This document shows, piece after piece, positions 45,801-51,540 of a stretch of 64,000 bases of DNA. The position numbers were made by a program, and so were the translations under genes. The notes beneath the pieces are model-generated. The model did not search any database. It saw only the letters and a program-made list of their open reading frames with translations, and had not been told where the DNA came from. Numbering within the stretch: the first letter of the stretch is position 1; every line of letters starts with the position of its first letter. Origin of the DNA: Girardinichthys multiradiatus (Eukaryota > Chordata > Actinopteri > Cyprinodontiformes > Goodeidae); assembly GCF_021462225.1 (NCBI RefSeq), contig NC_061813.1:22468442-22532441 (forward strand). The letters run 5' to 3'.

Positions 45801-47363
45801 CATGTCAATTTCCCTTTTTATAAATATTCACACCATTTCACAGCACTTCCTTAAACAATTAATCTCTGGTGAGGAGGAAAGAAGTGAAGTCTGGACTCGT
45901 CTGCAGTCCAAATCACAAGGCTGCACATTTGTAGAAAATGAGCTCAAAAAGCAGAAGACCAGGTAAGGCACCTAAAGGTAGCTGTCGCACAATCACCAGT
46001 TCTTCATTTCTTTAATTTCCTCAAAGCTTATAAGAATGCATTTAGTTCAACTTGGGGAGGAAATAATAGTTTGAAATAATCATCATAAATACAATACACA
46101 GTAATACAGTGCAAAATATATTACTGTAAGGGAGAAATGCTGTGAAACACAGCAATAATTATCTTCTATGTCTGAGCGACCCCTAGGGGTGAATACTAAT
46201 AGCACTTTCTGTAATAAGATTCACTCACAGTGCCTTCCAAAAGTATTCTTAACCTTTGAATTTCTCCACATTTTCTCGCAGACTTTATTGTATTTTATTG
46301 GTATTATTTTGGATCAGACCATCATGAAATGGTGCAGAGTTGTGAAGTTGATGTCTCTTTTTAACTGAAAAGCATGTCATGCACTTTTATTTCGCAACCC
46401 CATGTCAATGCTTTGCAGAACCTCCATTTGTTATACCTACGAGCATTTTAAGGTATGTCTCTACCAACCTTACACAATTCAAGACTGACATTTTGTTGCG
46501 TTCTTATTTGTAAAATACTCTCAGACAGGATGGAGGGTGTCTATTGAAACAGATTCTCAGTTGGAATTAGGTCTGCATTTTGTGTCATTCTAACACATGA
46601 ATATGCATTGATCTAAACCTCTCCATTGTGCCTTTGGCTACATGTTTTGTGTCACAGTTCTGCTGGAAGGTGAACCTCTGCTTTACTTAGTTGTTAAGTC
46701 AGTTGTAACCTTTATCAGGATTCTTCCAGGATTGCCATCCATCTTCCCATCAACTCTGACCAACTTCCTTGTCCCTGCTAAAAAAAGAATCCCCACAGAA
46801 TGATGCTTTCACCACCATGTTTTACTGTAGGGATAGTGTGTTGAGGGTATCTGGACTGTACATACTTCTAAAGGTTACTGTAAGATGTAATTGGTAGCAC
46901 TGGATTTTATTTAGGGGTATCATATTAAAATTGAGTAAACCCGGAATTACCTTCCGCTTTACATTTTGTGTTGGTCCAGCTCATAAAATCCTAATAAAAG
47001 GCATTCAAGTTTGTAAATCCAAGGACATGAATAATTTTGCAAGGCACTTACCATCCAAAAGACAATACTGCAAACCCACAGCTTAATGAAAGTTGGCATT
47101 AACTTTTTTGTTGTTGTTGTTGTTTGTTTTGGGGGTTTTTTTCTGGCAGAATGAAAGAAATGTCAGGCATACTGGAGAAGCAGCACGGTCTCCTGAAGCT
47201 CATCATCCAGAAGATGGAAATCTGTTCTGAGGCAGAGGAGTGTGACGGTCCTGTGACACTCAGAGGGAACATGTGGCCCAGCCTGGCTCAAAGCAAAGCA
47301 AGAGGCCGCAGCACGTCGCGTTGGGTGCCGCTGATTAAGGCAATTGAGGCCAAACGCAAATAA
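12799..47363 (+). CDS. trpa1: TRPA1 channel, complete gene in 27 coding exons (1117 aa)
   Basis: Homotetrameric plasma-membrane cation channel of sensory neurons, gated by electrophilic irritants and, depending on species, temperature. CDS exons: 12799-12894, 19750-19912, 20109-20284, 21821-21928, 22056-22164, 22566-22711, 23421-23557, 24938-24986, 26382-26481, 26589-26689, 34023-34198, 35551-35715, 35872-35986, 36913-37079, 37183-37273, 37431-37490, 37577-37666, 42370-42440, 42553-42709, 42822-42911, 43123-43292, 43380-43509, 44303-44485, 45188-45256, 45663-45764, 45844-45962, 47150-47363. All phases agree and no stop interrupts the 3354 nt. Domains: ankyrin repeats about 40-600, pre-S1 linker 603-706, S1-S6 about 718-955 with pore loop near 908, TRP-like helix 957-973, C-terminal coiled coil about 1051-1071. 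Exon count and length match human TRPA1 (27 exons, 1119 aa). One donor (exon 21) is GC. Whether this is the trpa1a or trpa1b paralogue cannot be decided here. Splice sites were chosen by eye. Confidence 0.95.
12960..13915. repeat. Degenerate GACTTGACTTGG short-period repeat, split by a SINE
   Basis: Variants of GACTTGACTT, CCAGACTTGACC and GAGACTTGACTTGG recur at about 12965-13040 and 13640-13910. The gap between the two blocks is occupied by the inverted SINE copy at 13280-13600 and flanking sequence. Lies in trpa1 intron 1. Confidence 0.55.
13280..13600 (-). mobile_element. tRNA-headed SINE-like element, inverted, with (CA)n
   Basis: Reverse complement of the family at 6945-7258: tail blocks GGTACCTATCACCAGCAG and GTCTGCAGTCCATCACAGAG come first, then a (CA)n run at about 13418-13440, then ...AAATTCCATGCAGAAAGACTG. 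It lies in trpa1 intron 1. Confidence 0.65.
14030..14470. repeat. Purine-rich interspersed repeat (class uncertain)
   Basis: A stretch with blocks such as CAGGTAGGTC, GACAAAAGGAGCAG and GAAAAGAAACTCAG whose composition and layout resemble 58560-58890. Probably a non-autonomous transposon or LTR fragment; ends not found. The remaining sequence of intron 1 from 14471 to 15610 shows nothing recognisable. Confidence 0.3.
15615..16550 (-). repeat. LINE 3' UTR fragments, inverted (Rex1-like)
   Basis: AATAGAATAGAATGGGATAAAATAGTCTTTATTGTCATTG at 15626-15665 is the A-rich tail of a fish LINE in reverse. Block 16065-16550, with GAATCAGAATCAGA at one end and CAGGGCCTTGTTAATGAGGC, CTTCCTGTAGACAG blocks, matches the GC-rich 3' UTR of the common Rex1-type LINE as I recall it. 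A 64-66 codon frame in each direction within it is not a gene. Confidence 0.55.
16555..17375 (+). pseudogene. L2-like LINE RT C-terminus with 3' tail
   Basis: A 194-codon frame (16555-17139) reads '[15 protein letters not shown]', '[17 protein letters not shown]', '[20 protein letters not shown]', '[16 protein letters not shown]' and '[14 protein letters not shown]', the classic end of fish L2-type LINE proteins. The tail at 17300-17375 (CTTGAGTGCC, GCTATATAAATAAA, then (CTTGA)n) is the 3' end. The 5' part is absent, so this is a truncated copy in trpa1 intron 1. The C-terminal frame itself is open, suggesting moderate age. Confidence 0.85.
17376..17870 (-). pseudogene. Inverted LINE fragment (endonuclease-RT linker)
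   Basis: On the minus strand, frames read '[14 protein letters not shown]' and '[20 protein letters not shown]', the NKPWFT-K-L motif between the endonuclease and RT domains of fish LINEs such as Rex1. Frameshifts separate the pieces. Confidence 0.6.
18034..19245 (+). mobile_element. Tc1-like element with degenerate transposase, 3' end missing
   Basis: It begins TACAGTGGGGAGAAC at a TA, the start of a well-known fish Tc1 family. The transposase starts ATGGCCAAGACC at 18383 ('[20 protein letters not shown]') but is interrupted by frameshifts. Later blocks are recognisable: '[19 protein letters not shown]', '[20 protein letters not shown]' and '[19 protein letters not shown]' (frame 19015-19299). 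Homology stops near 19245 and no right inverted repeat is present. It lies in trpa1 intron 1, 500 bp before exon 2. Confidence 0.85.
19750..20284 (+). CDS. trpa1: trpa1 exons 2-3: first ankyrin repeats
   Basis: Exon 2 (19750-19912) opens '[14 protein letters not shown]' and contains the ankyrin consensus '[14 protein letters not shown]'. Exon 3 (20109-20284) has '[14 protein letters not shown]', 'GADPN' and '[14 protein letters not shown]', corresponding to the human 'GNTPLHCAVEKN...GANPN' region. The phase-1 split codon GAA bridges the 196-bp intron. Confidence 0.95.
20285..21820. other. trpa1 intron 3, little recognisable content
   Basis: About 1.5 kb. A GTGTGAATACTTTTGTGAAACACC motif near 21487 resembles the end of a Tc1-type inverted repeat. 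Otherwise nothing identified. Confidence 0.35.
21821..23557 (+). CDS. trpa1: trpa1 exons 4-7: ankyrin repeats
   Basis: Exon 4 (21821-21928) '[19 protein letters not shown]'; exon 5 (22056-22164) '[20 protein letters not shown]'; exon 6 (22566-22711) '[20 protein letters not shown]'; exon 7 (23421-23557) '[20 protein letters not shown]' ending in a split Arg codon. Exon 4's acceptor is the TTTAG at 21820, not the later CTACAG, because only the former keeps the frame. Introns 4-6 are 127, 401 and 709 bp. Confidence 0.95.
22712..24937. other. trpa1 introns 6 and 7, nothing recognised apart from exon 7
   Basis: Intron 6 (22712-23420) and intron 7 (23558-24937) contain no frame or repeat I can name. 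Confidence 0.35.
24938..26689 (+). CDS. trpa1: trpa1 exons 8-10: ankyrin repeats
   Basis: Exon 8 (24938-24986) is only 49 nt and encodes '[16 protein letters not shown]', matching the human 'LFDHHELADYLIS' microexon. Exon 9 (26382-26481) has '[20 protein letters not shown]' and exon 10 (26589-26689) '[19 protein letters not shown]'. Phases 0, 1, 0. Confidence 0.95.
25230..25830 (+). mobile_element. Degenerate, internally deleted Tc1-like element
   Basis: The start resembles the left region of a Tc1 family (TTCATATTTTACAAATAAAAATCC; GTTCAACCCCCTTTACTCTG). After a deletion come AGACTAGACCAAAATTCAAAG, AACACTGCACATCACCCTGA and CATGATGGTGGCAGCATCATGCTG, the nucleotide form of the Tc1 'SDETKI' to 'GGGSIMLWG' stretch. 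No open frame. It lies in trpa1 intron 8. Confidence 0.65.
26690..29215. other. trpa1 intron 10, 5' part, nothing recognised
   Basis: About 2.5 kb, A-rich at 27150-27560 and with runs of TTAGC-type words at 27680-27720 and 27890-27910. No coding similarity or named repeat was found. Confidence 0.35.
29220..30070 (+). pseudogene. Old RTE/Rex3-like LINE relic
   Basis: Scattered similarity to the element at 7303-9882 in the same order: a GGAGCAGTATGGCTTTTTTCCTGGTCATGG stretch (RT 'EEQ.GF.PG.G'), '[20 protein letters not shown]' near 29530-29580, then '[25 protein letters not shown]' at 29800-29870, and an ATGAATGGATGGA tail near 30048. Heavily mutated and much older than the two other copies in this window. 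Confidence 0.65.
31660..33320 (+). mobile_element. LINE (Rex1/Babar or L2-like) in trpa1 intron 10
   Basis: It carries the long open frame 31667-33154 and a 3' end TTTGGGATTAATAAAGTATTTTTGAATTGAATGG. It is 5' truncated (no endonuclease domain). It lies inside the long repeat unit 30180-33875 and is younger than it. Confidence 0.8.
31667..33154 (+). pseudogene. LINE reverse transcriptase, 495-codon open frame, 5' truncated
   Basis: RNA-dependent DNA polymerase of a non-LTR retrotransposon. From about residue 125: '[20 protein letters not shown]' and '[16 protein letters not shown]' (fingers), '[17 protein letters not shown]' (palm, first Asp), '[20 protein letters not shown]' (motif B), and '[12 protein letters not shown]', where the catalytic box reads SDD in place of the usual ADD. 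Then come '[14 protein letters not shown]' and the C-terminal '[12 protein letters not shown]'. The first roughly 110 codons are not RT. After 3154-codon-like end 'KQQSVFS' the frame stops before the usual C-terminal tail, which continues out of frame ('[20 protein letters not shown]' at 33165-33230), so a frameshift has clipped it. Not a host gene. Confidence 0.85.
34023..37079 (+). CDS. trpa1: trpa1 exons 11-14: distal ankyrin repeats
   Basis: Exon 11 (34023-34198) '[12 protein letters not shown]' and '[12 protein letters not shown]'; exon 12 (35551-35715) '[20 protein letters not shown]' and '[20 protein letters not shown]'; exon 13 (35872-35986) '[20 protein letters not shown]'; exon 14 (36913-37079) '[20 protein letters not shown]' and '[17 protein letters not shown]'. 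This is the most conserved ankyrin block, near residue-for-residue with mammals. Exon 13 is followed by an intron largely filled by a Tc1 derivative. Confidence 0.97.
34199..35550. other. trpa1 intron 11, with a SINE head fragment
   Basis: GCTGCACGGTGGTGCAGTTGG at 34330-34350, followed by TAGCACTATTGCCTTGCAGCGAG, is the tRNA-like head of the SINE family seen at 6945; it breaks off after CCTGG. A pyrimidine-rich tract lies at 35080-35115. Nothing else recognised. Confidence 0.5.
36032..36808 (-). mobile_element. Internally deleted Tc1 (777 bp) filling trpa1 intron 13
   Basis: Both ends are present and inverted: TACAGTACAGACCAAAGG at 36032 and CGTTTGGTCTGTACTGTA ending at 36808, with a TA at the junctions. 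The minus-strand transposase starts at 36391 ('[18 protein letters not shown]') and keeps about 92 codons of helix-turn-helix sequence before a deletion joins it to the 3' repeat near 36120. The 36540-36650 part carries an inverted copy of the transposase C-terminus, a normal feature of this family's long 5' arm. It occupies 777 of the intron's 926 bp; the splice sites are untouched. It cannot encode transposase, but its ends could be mobilised in trans. Confidence 0.9.
37183..42440 (+). CDS. trpa1: trpa1 exons 15-18: pre-S1 linker with reactive cysteines
   Basis: Exons 37183-37273, 37431-37490, 37577-37666 and 42370-42440 encode residues 603-706. By alignment from memory with human TRPA1, Cys619 (in 'QRCP') equals human C621, Cys639 ('LLDRC') equals C641, and the Lys before Trp707 equals K710. 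The position of human C665 is Thr663 (in 'FRWLQTPIS') and that of C651 is Ser. Human C621, C641, C665 and K710 are established electrophile-modification sites. Exon 17's true acceptor is GGGGTAG at 37576; the later TTTCAG leads to a stop. Intron 17 is 4.7 kb and full of Tc1 sequence. Confidence 0.93.
38124..38591 (-). pseudogene. Tc1 transposase C-terminal half on the inverted left arm
   Basis: 155 codons: '[18 protein letters not shown]', '[13 protein letters not shown]' (second Asp) and '[19 protein letters not shown]' (Glu). The N-terminal half is absent. It belongs to the same family as the frame at 38943-40001 and ends with the same '[11 protein letters not shown]'. Confidence 0.85.
38943..40001 (+). 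pseudogene. Tc1 transposase with start codon shifted out of frame
   Basis: The frame encodes the whole family protein: HTH '[20 protein letters not shown]', '[15 protein letters not shown]', '[19 protein letters not shown]' (first Asp), '[19 protein letters not shown]' (second Asp) and '[19 protein letters not shown]' (Glu). The only plausible ATG (38950) is followed by a run of eight A's that puts it out of frame (it reads into TAA after six codons). The rest opens only from a non-ATG codon at 38943. The conserved 'SPDLNP' has become 'SLDLNT'. Likely inactive, by one indel and possibly by substitutions. Confidence 0.88.
40118..42369 (-). repeat. trpa1 intron 17, 3' part: degenerate Tc1-like sequence
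   Basis: CAGCATGATGCTTCCACCACCATGCTTGACA at 40608-40638 and CTGCCACCATGCTTCACAG at 41559-41577 are the reversed form of the Tc1 'GGGSIMLWG' coding stretch. Each is followed by a CTCC/CCAGAAGG..TTGTCCA..TGGCAGCTGCAAATTT pattern (around 40730-40775 and 41690-41720) that appears twice, suggesting two tandem old copies of the same family. No open frame or clear end. Confidence 0.5.
42553..43509 (+). CDS. trpa1: trpa1 exons 19-22: transmembrane segments S1-S5
   Basis: Exon 19 (42553-42709) carries S1 ('[19 protein letters not shown]', about 718-736) and an N-glycosylation sequon at Asn741 (NTT), where human has Asn747. Exon 20 (42822-42911) carries S2. Exon 21 (43123-43292) carries S3 and S4 ('[15 protein letters not shown]'). 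Exon 22 (43380-43509) carries the S4-S5 linker and S5 ('[19 protein letters not shown]'). Exon 21 ends AG/GCACGT, a GC donor; the split Arg codon is completed by G at 43380. Confidence 0.95.
43293..43379 (+). other. trpa1: trpa1 intron 21, 87 nt, GC-AG type
   Basis: The intron starts GCACGT and ends TTTTAG. The frame requires exon 21 to end at 43292: the nearest GT (43297) would put TGA right after the junction with exon 22. Length 87 is a multiple of three, and the conceptual translation through it (29 codons) has no stop. Confidence 0.8.
43510..44302. other. trpa1 intron 22, with a SINE tail and a Tc1 relic
   Basis: 43676-43805 (GTCAGTCAGTCAGTCATTTTCTACCGC, then CCTATCTCCAGCAGTCTATGG and GTCGCCAGTCCATCACAGGGCAAC) is the reversed tail of the SINE family. 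43835-44190 contains GCATTGGGGCTCCATATTG, AGAGCCATTATCCATAAATGG, GGAACAGTGGTGAGC and AAGAAAGAGACTGGTCAAAAA, a nucleotide match in order to the N-terminal half of a Tc1-like transposase, heavily decayed. Frames read here are not genes. Confidence 0.6.
44303..45256 (+). CDS. trpa1: trpa1 exons 23-24: pore, S6 and TRP-like helix
   Basis: Exon 23 (44303-44485) encodes the pore helix and filter '[14 protein letters not shown]' and most of S6 ('[16 protein letters not shown]'). Gly908-Glu909 align with human Gly914-Asp915, so the filter acid is Glu here. Exon 24 (45188-45256) '[19 protein letters not shown]' completes S6 and the TRP-like domain and is almost identical to mammals. Confidence 0.96.
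44486..45187. other. trpa1 intron 23, nothing recognised
   Basis: AT-rich, no repeat or frame identified. Confidence 0.4.
45663..47363 (+). CDS. trpa1: trpa1 exons 25-27: C-terminal domain and stop
   Basis: Exon 25 (45663-45764) '[20 protein letters not shown]' matches the human 'ELHTSLEKKLPLWFLRKVD'. Exon 26 (45844-45962) is weakly conserved. Exon 27 (47150-47363) carries the tetramerising coiled coil '[18 protein letters not shown]' and a basic tail ending TAA at 47361-47363. Confidence 0.95.
46228..47052 (-). mobile_element. Degenerate Tc1-like element in trpa1 intron 26
   Basis: The ends are inverted relics: CAGTGCCTTCCAAAAGTATTC at 46228 and ATAATTTTGCAAGGCACTTACC near 47029-47052. Internally CCATCTTCCCATCAACTCTGACC and CACAGAATGATGCTTTCACCACCATG (46740-46822) are the reversed transposase coding stretch. 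No open frame. Confidence 0.7.
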
Positions 47364-47600
47364 GGAGGAGAAACCTACACAGCATGAACTTTCTAATTTG
47401 CACGTTGAATTTTAACTATATTATACAAGTGTAGCTGAAATTATAAGGTATAAAATTGTGTGTGTCCTTATGTTAAAGTCACTGTTGATCTATTCGTAAT
47501 ACTCTAACTCTCCTCCATGTGCCTTGTCTGCTCTAACAAAATATATTGTTTCTTAATTTCATCATACTTCAAAATAAAGATTTTACTCTGCAAACGTATA
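47364..47600 (+). other. trpa1: trpa1 3' UTR with polyadenylation signal
   Basis: AATAAA at 47573-47578, about 210 bp after the stop codon, in an AT-rich stretch. It is the first canonical signal after the stop. Confidence 0.75.
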
Positions 47601-50600
47601 AAGCTTTTCCTCAAGCAAATAACAGTCATATAACAATAGCACATACAATCATATAAGAAAGGCATGTACCTATGTAGAGTCTAAGAGATAAATAGATCAG
47701 ACATCTGACTTTTGACCTTGAGTTCAGTGCTGTAAACTGCTTCAGTGGAGAACATGGGAAACACAAGATGCCAACAGAGTTTAGCCTGTGACATCATTAG
47801 CCCTGCACCTGTTCCTCTGCTTCTCCAACCAGACCTCTGACAGAGGTCAAGACCCTGTGAAAGTCGCTGCTGATGGACAAATGCCTACTCTCCCTTTAAG
47901 TCCACTTTAAAGAGTTATTTATTGCCACTGGCCTAGAATTTAATTATCCCTAGGGCAAATAGAACAACCATAAAGCCATCAATTAGACCAATGTTTGGGG
48001 CATTTTTTTCTGTTTAACTCAAGGAAGTGTATGCATAGAATGACCAATGAGTGCAGTGTCATATCTCCGCCTGTTCTCTCAGTGACAGTGAATAAAGCAC
48101 CAGGATGAATTATGTCGTATGTCATACAGCCAATGCCTTTTTGTGTCCGTCAAGGAAAAAAAAAAGACACCTCATCAGATGAACTGTAAATCCAACAGCA
48201 GAATCCCTTAGCTTGGACCTTCATAGGTGTCAGTCAGGCTGTCCCCCTCGCTGATGGATGCAGTGACAGAAGATGGGCTTGACAGCCCGAAACTCTCACT
48301 GTCTTTCTGGCATAACTCAGTATCTCAACGTCATGACTCATTCAAGGATATGATAAGAGCAGGGATCACTGCAAGGTCCAGCTGATCTTTGGTGTTTTGA
48401 AAGGCTGCATGGAAAAGCACAGGTGCAGGAATGTGTCCTTGCATTAGGGTACATTGTCAGGAAAGGAGAGAGGTAAGTCTAAGTAGAAAGCTATGGAGCA
48501 TTTTTAAATGACTGACTTGCAATAATAATAATATCCATAAGACTACAATTTGAAATTGTGAGACCAAAGCCAATTTGCAAATTAGATGAAGCTACGTAAG
48601 ACTGGATAGAGAGCTCTTTTCATTTGTATTCAGGTCTGAACTTTGACTGGGCCATTCTTATACAATCTTTCCACTGTAGCCTTGCCTGTGTGTTTAAAGT
48701 CAGTCTTGCTGTGGAAGGTGAACCTTTGTCTCAGTCTCAAGTTTTTTGGAACCTCTAAAAGGTTTTCTTACAGTCTTGCTCTCTTTTAAGCTCCATCCAT
48801 CTTCAGTTCACCTCTGCTCCCCTGCCCCTGCCAAATGAAAAACATCCCCACAACAGGAGACATTTCTGCACCTGCGCCACCAACAGGTTTTATGCTGGGG
48901 ATGGTGTTTAGGACTATTTTGATTATTTACTTTACTGCCATGTATGAGCATTGCTGGGAGATGCACAAAATAAATGTTGATATGATTGTTTCTAACGGAG
49001 CACTTTCTCTACCTGTAACCAGTGTCGACTGCCATTGGCATAACTTCTTACCACATTTCATAAAAGAACAGAGTTGTAAAGTGCTAATACTTATCAAATC
49101 AAATAGGTCTCTCACCTGAGCTGTGGACATCTACAGCTCTTCCAAAGTTACTACGGACCACGGCTTCTTTGATTCACAATCTTCTTGCCTGGCCTGTCAG
49201 TGAAGATAGACGGCCAGGACCTTTTTAGTTTGCAGATGTAGCATATTATTTTTCATTTTCAGATCAGGGACTGAACCAAAGCGCAGGATATTATTTTATA
49301 ACCTAAGCTTGCTTTAAACTTCTACACAATGATCTGTCGGCTGTGTTCTTTAGTCTCATTGATGCCGTGTGTTCTCTAATGTTCTCTAACAAACCTCTGA
49401 GGCCTTCGCAGAGCAGCTGGATTTACACTGACATTAAACTAAACACAGGTGGACTCTGTTTACTAATTAGGTGACTTCTGAAGGCAATTGGTTTCGCTGG
49501 ATTTTTGAGGTCAGGAAAATATAATACCATAAAATACATAGCCGTTTATGGACGTAGTGTGACAAAATGTGAAAAAGCAGGGCACAGTACTATCCTGGGA
49601 AGAACTGGAGTACAGTATAGCGTCGATCCCACAGTAGTAAAAAAAAAAAAAATCACTTGTATTGCTTTAATATGTTTGGAAGGCCTGTTATACAAAGCGG
49701 GGCATATACACATTTCAGTTGCACACCCATAATTCTTGGCAAACTCTTTGTGTTTTTTAGTTGAAATTTCCCATTGTATAATAGCTTCCTAAGAAATATT
49801 CTAAAAATGAAGAGTGAAAACTTTCAGTTTGTTCCACAGAGCCGTGTTCTTTTCCAGGTCTTTTCGTAGCTTCAGTAAGAAGTTTTTACAGATGCCTCTT
49901 CTCTTTTCCAACAGGTGTTACTTCTTTCTCTGCACGACATTTCTGTAAGCAGATTGTTCTATGAGATCTTTTTGAGAGCGCAAAACAAAGACATAATCAC
50001 CCACATTAAACAATCAAAAAGAAATGGTCCTGTATGTGAGTGAAGATGGGGCCTCTTTGCATCTGCCACACCCTTGTCATGCCAGTTCTCCAGATGTCAT
50101 GGGAACCACTAACAGCTGGGACTGGTGCACAAGGGCTCCTTGTGAAAGGCTGCTCCATCTGCAGAAACTCAATCCCTCTGTGAAACCAGCAAAGGATTAG
50201 GTGCTTTTGATAAGCTCCCTAAGACATTTCTATTAAAGCACATCTGTAGGAGCAACAGACTGCAAGGGCATTTTTTGTATATGTGCACAACCAAATTTTC
50301 TTACAGTGTGCACACAGTTATAGTGGGAAGGTTCCAATGTCCTTTACAATGTACTGGGGATCTTATGTTGCTTTGGTAAAAACCAATCCTCAGACAGTGA
50401 CTAGGATTACCAATAACCAGGCATTAATTCACAGTGTTTAACCGAATTATTCGGTTGGAGATAGGCAACTCAAGTCTTTAACAGTTTCCACAAAGAGACA
50501 GAACAGCGGTCTCACTGGGGTCATGGAGGCTTGGAAAAAAGGGGAGGAGAAATGTAAAGAGGCCAAGTGCAGGGCACTTAAATTAGAGTGGTACAGACAC

Positions 50601-50640
50601 AGTTTTTAGACTCTAACTCGTTACTTTGTAAGTCTGCTGA
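47601..50640. other. trpa1-msc intergenic spacer, with a Tc1-like relic
   Basis: 48600-49580 resembles a reversed degenerate Tc1: 'GACTGGGCCATTC', CTGTGGAAGGTGAACC, CTCCATCCATCTTC...CAGTTCACCTCTG, CCAACAGGTTTTATGCTGGGGATGGTG. An oligo-A run lies at about 49640-49651. The stretches 47820-48420 and 49850-50640 look non-repetitive and are the natural place for msc regulatory sequence, for example TTTAATTATCCC and CATCAATTAGACC homeobox-type words at 47940-47985. No coding sequence. Confidence 0.5.
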
Positions 50641-50776
50641 ATGCTGGCCTTTTGGGGTCTTCGGCTACAGAGTTCCCAAATGGATTTGTACATTTACAAG
50701 GATATCGGCTACTGAAATCTACCAATCAAACATCTTCTATCATCTGCTGCACTTCTAAGGCCAAATTGGAACAGTC

Positions 50777-51434
50777 ATGTCAACAGGCTCAGCTCCAAGT
50801 GATCCTGAGGACGATGAGATATTTAACAGAAGGATCTCCACAAATGTGAGGAAAACTACCCACCTCAATTCCAGGCGGTATTCGGACAAGGATCTGGAAG
50901 ATGAGGGTGTGGACAGGAGGATCCAGCAGGACAGCAGCAAGCCCCCCAAGGCTCACCAGAAGGACTCGCGGCAGTCTCAGCGAAACGCAGCCAACGCTCG
51001 AGAGAGGGCGAGGATGAGAGTGCTGAGCAAAGCCTTCTCCAGACTGAAAACAAGCCTGCCCTGGGTTCCTGCAGACACCAAACTGTCAAAATTGGACACG
51101 CTGCGTCTCGCCTCCAGCTACATCTCTCACCTCAGACAGATTCTGCAGGAGGACCGGCTGGAGAACAGCTTTGCACATCCAGTCAGTCTGGTATGAAACC
51201 TCTCGAATAGCCGTGTTTAATAAAAATGCTTAAATGGGAAATAAAGCTGCATTTACACTTACGAGTTAAGAGTTTTCTTGCTCGTTTCAACACTTAAGAG
51301 AATAAGATTTGAGCCTATTTCTTGCGTAATTGTTCTGTTATGTATGAATTTTTCAGACTTGGCCCTTTATGTCGACAGCAAGATCAGAAGAGGACATTTC
51401 ATCCACTGTAAGACTTTGTGGAGCTACAGCCTAG
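50777..51434 (+). CDS. msc: Musculin (bHLH repressor), two exons, 163 aa
   Basis: Class II bHLH transcription factor (MSC/MyoR/ABF-1) that dimerises with E proteins at E boxes and acts mainly as a repressor in muscle and lymphoid lineages. Exon 1 is 50777-51190 (138 codons), donor CTG/GTATGA, intron 166 bp, exon 2 51357-51434 (25 codons and TAG). The N-terminus '[14 protein letters not shown]' matches the family start. The bHLH spans about residues 69-123: basic region '[13 protein letters not shown]', loop '[19 protein letters not shown]' and helix 2 '[14 protein letters not shown]'. The C-terminus '[13 protein letters not shown]...RLCGATA' fits the conserved MSC/TCF21 tail. LQEDR after helix 2 and the trpa1 neighbour favour msc over tcf21. 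Shorter than human MSC (206 aa), mainly by loss of N-terminal low-complexity sequence. Confidence 0.95.
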
Positions 51435-51540
51435 TCCATCTCTCTTCATTAGGCAGCTAGCCTACCAGAACCTCCAGAACTGACTGAGAAGTAATCCTCC
51501 GGTCAATGGATTCTTAATAAACTGTCCTCATGTTTTACTT
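51435..51540 (+). other. msc: msc 3' UTR with polyadenylation signal
   Basis: AATAAA at 51516-51521 in TTCTTAATAAACTGTCC, 82 bp after the stop. A very short 3' UTR if used; a second AATAAA occurs near 51729. Confidence 0.65.

Noticed and set aside
50865..51089. Antisense frame over msc
   Set aside because: Shadow of the conserved bHLH coding sequence.
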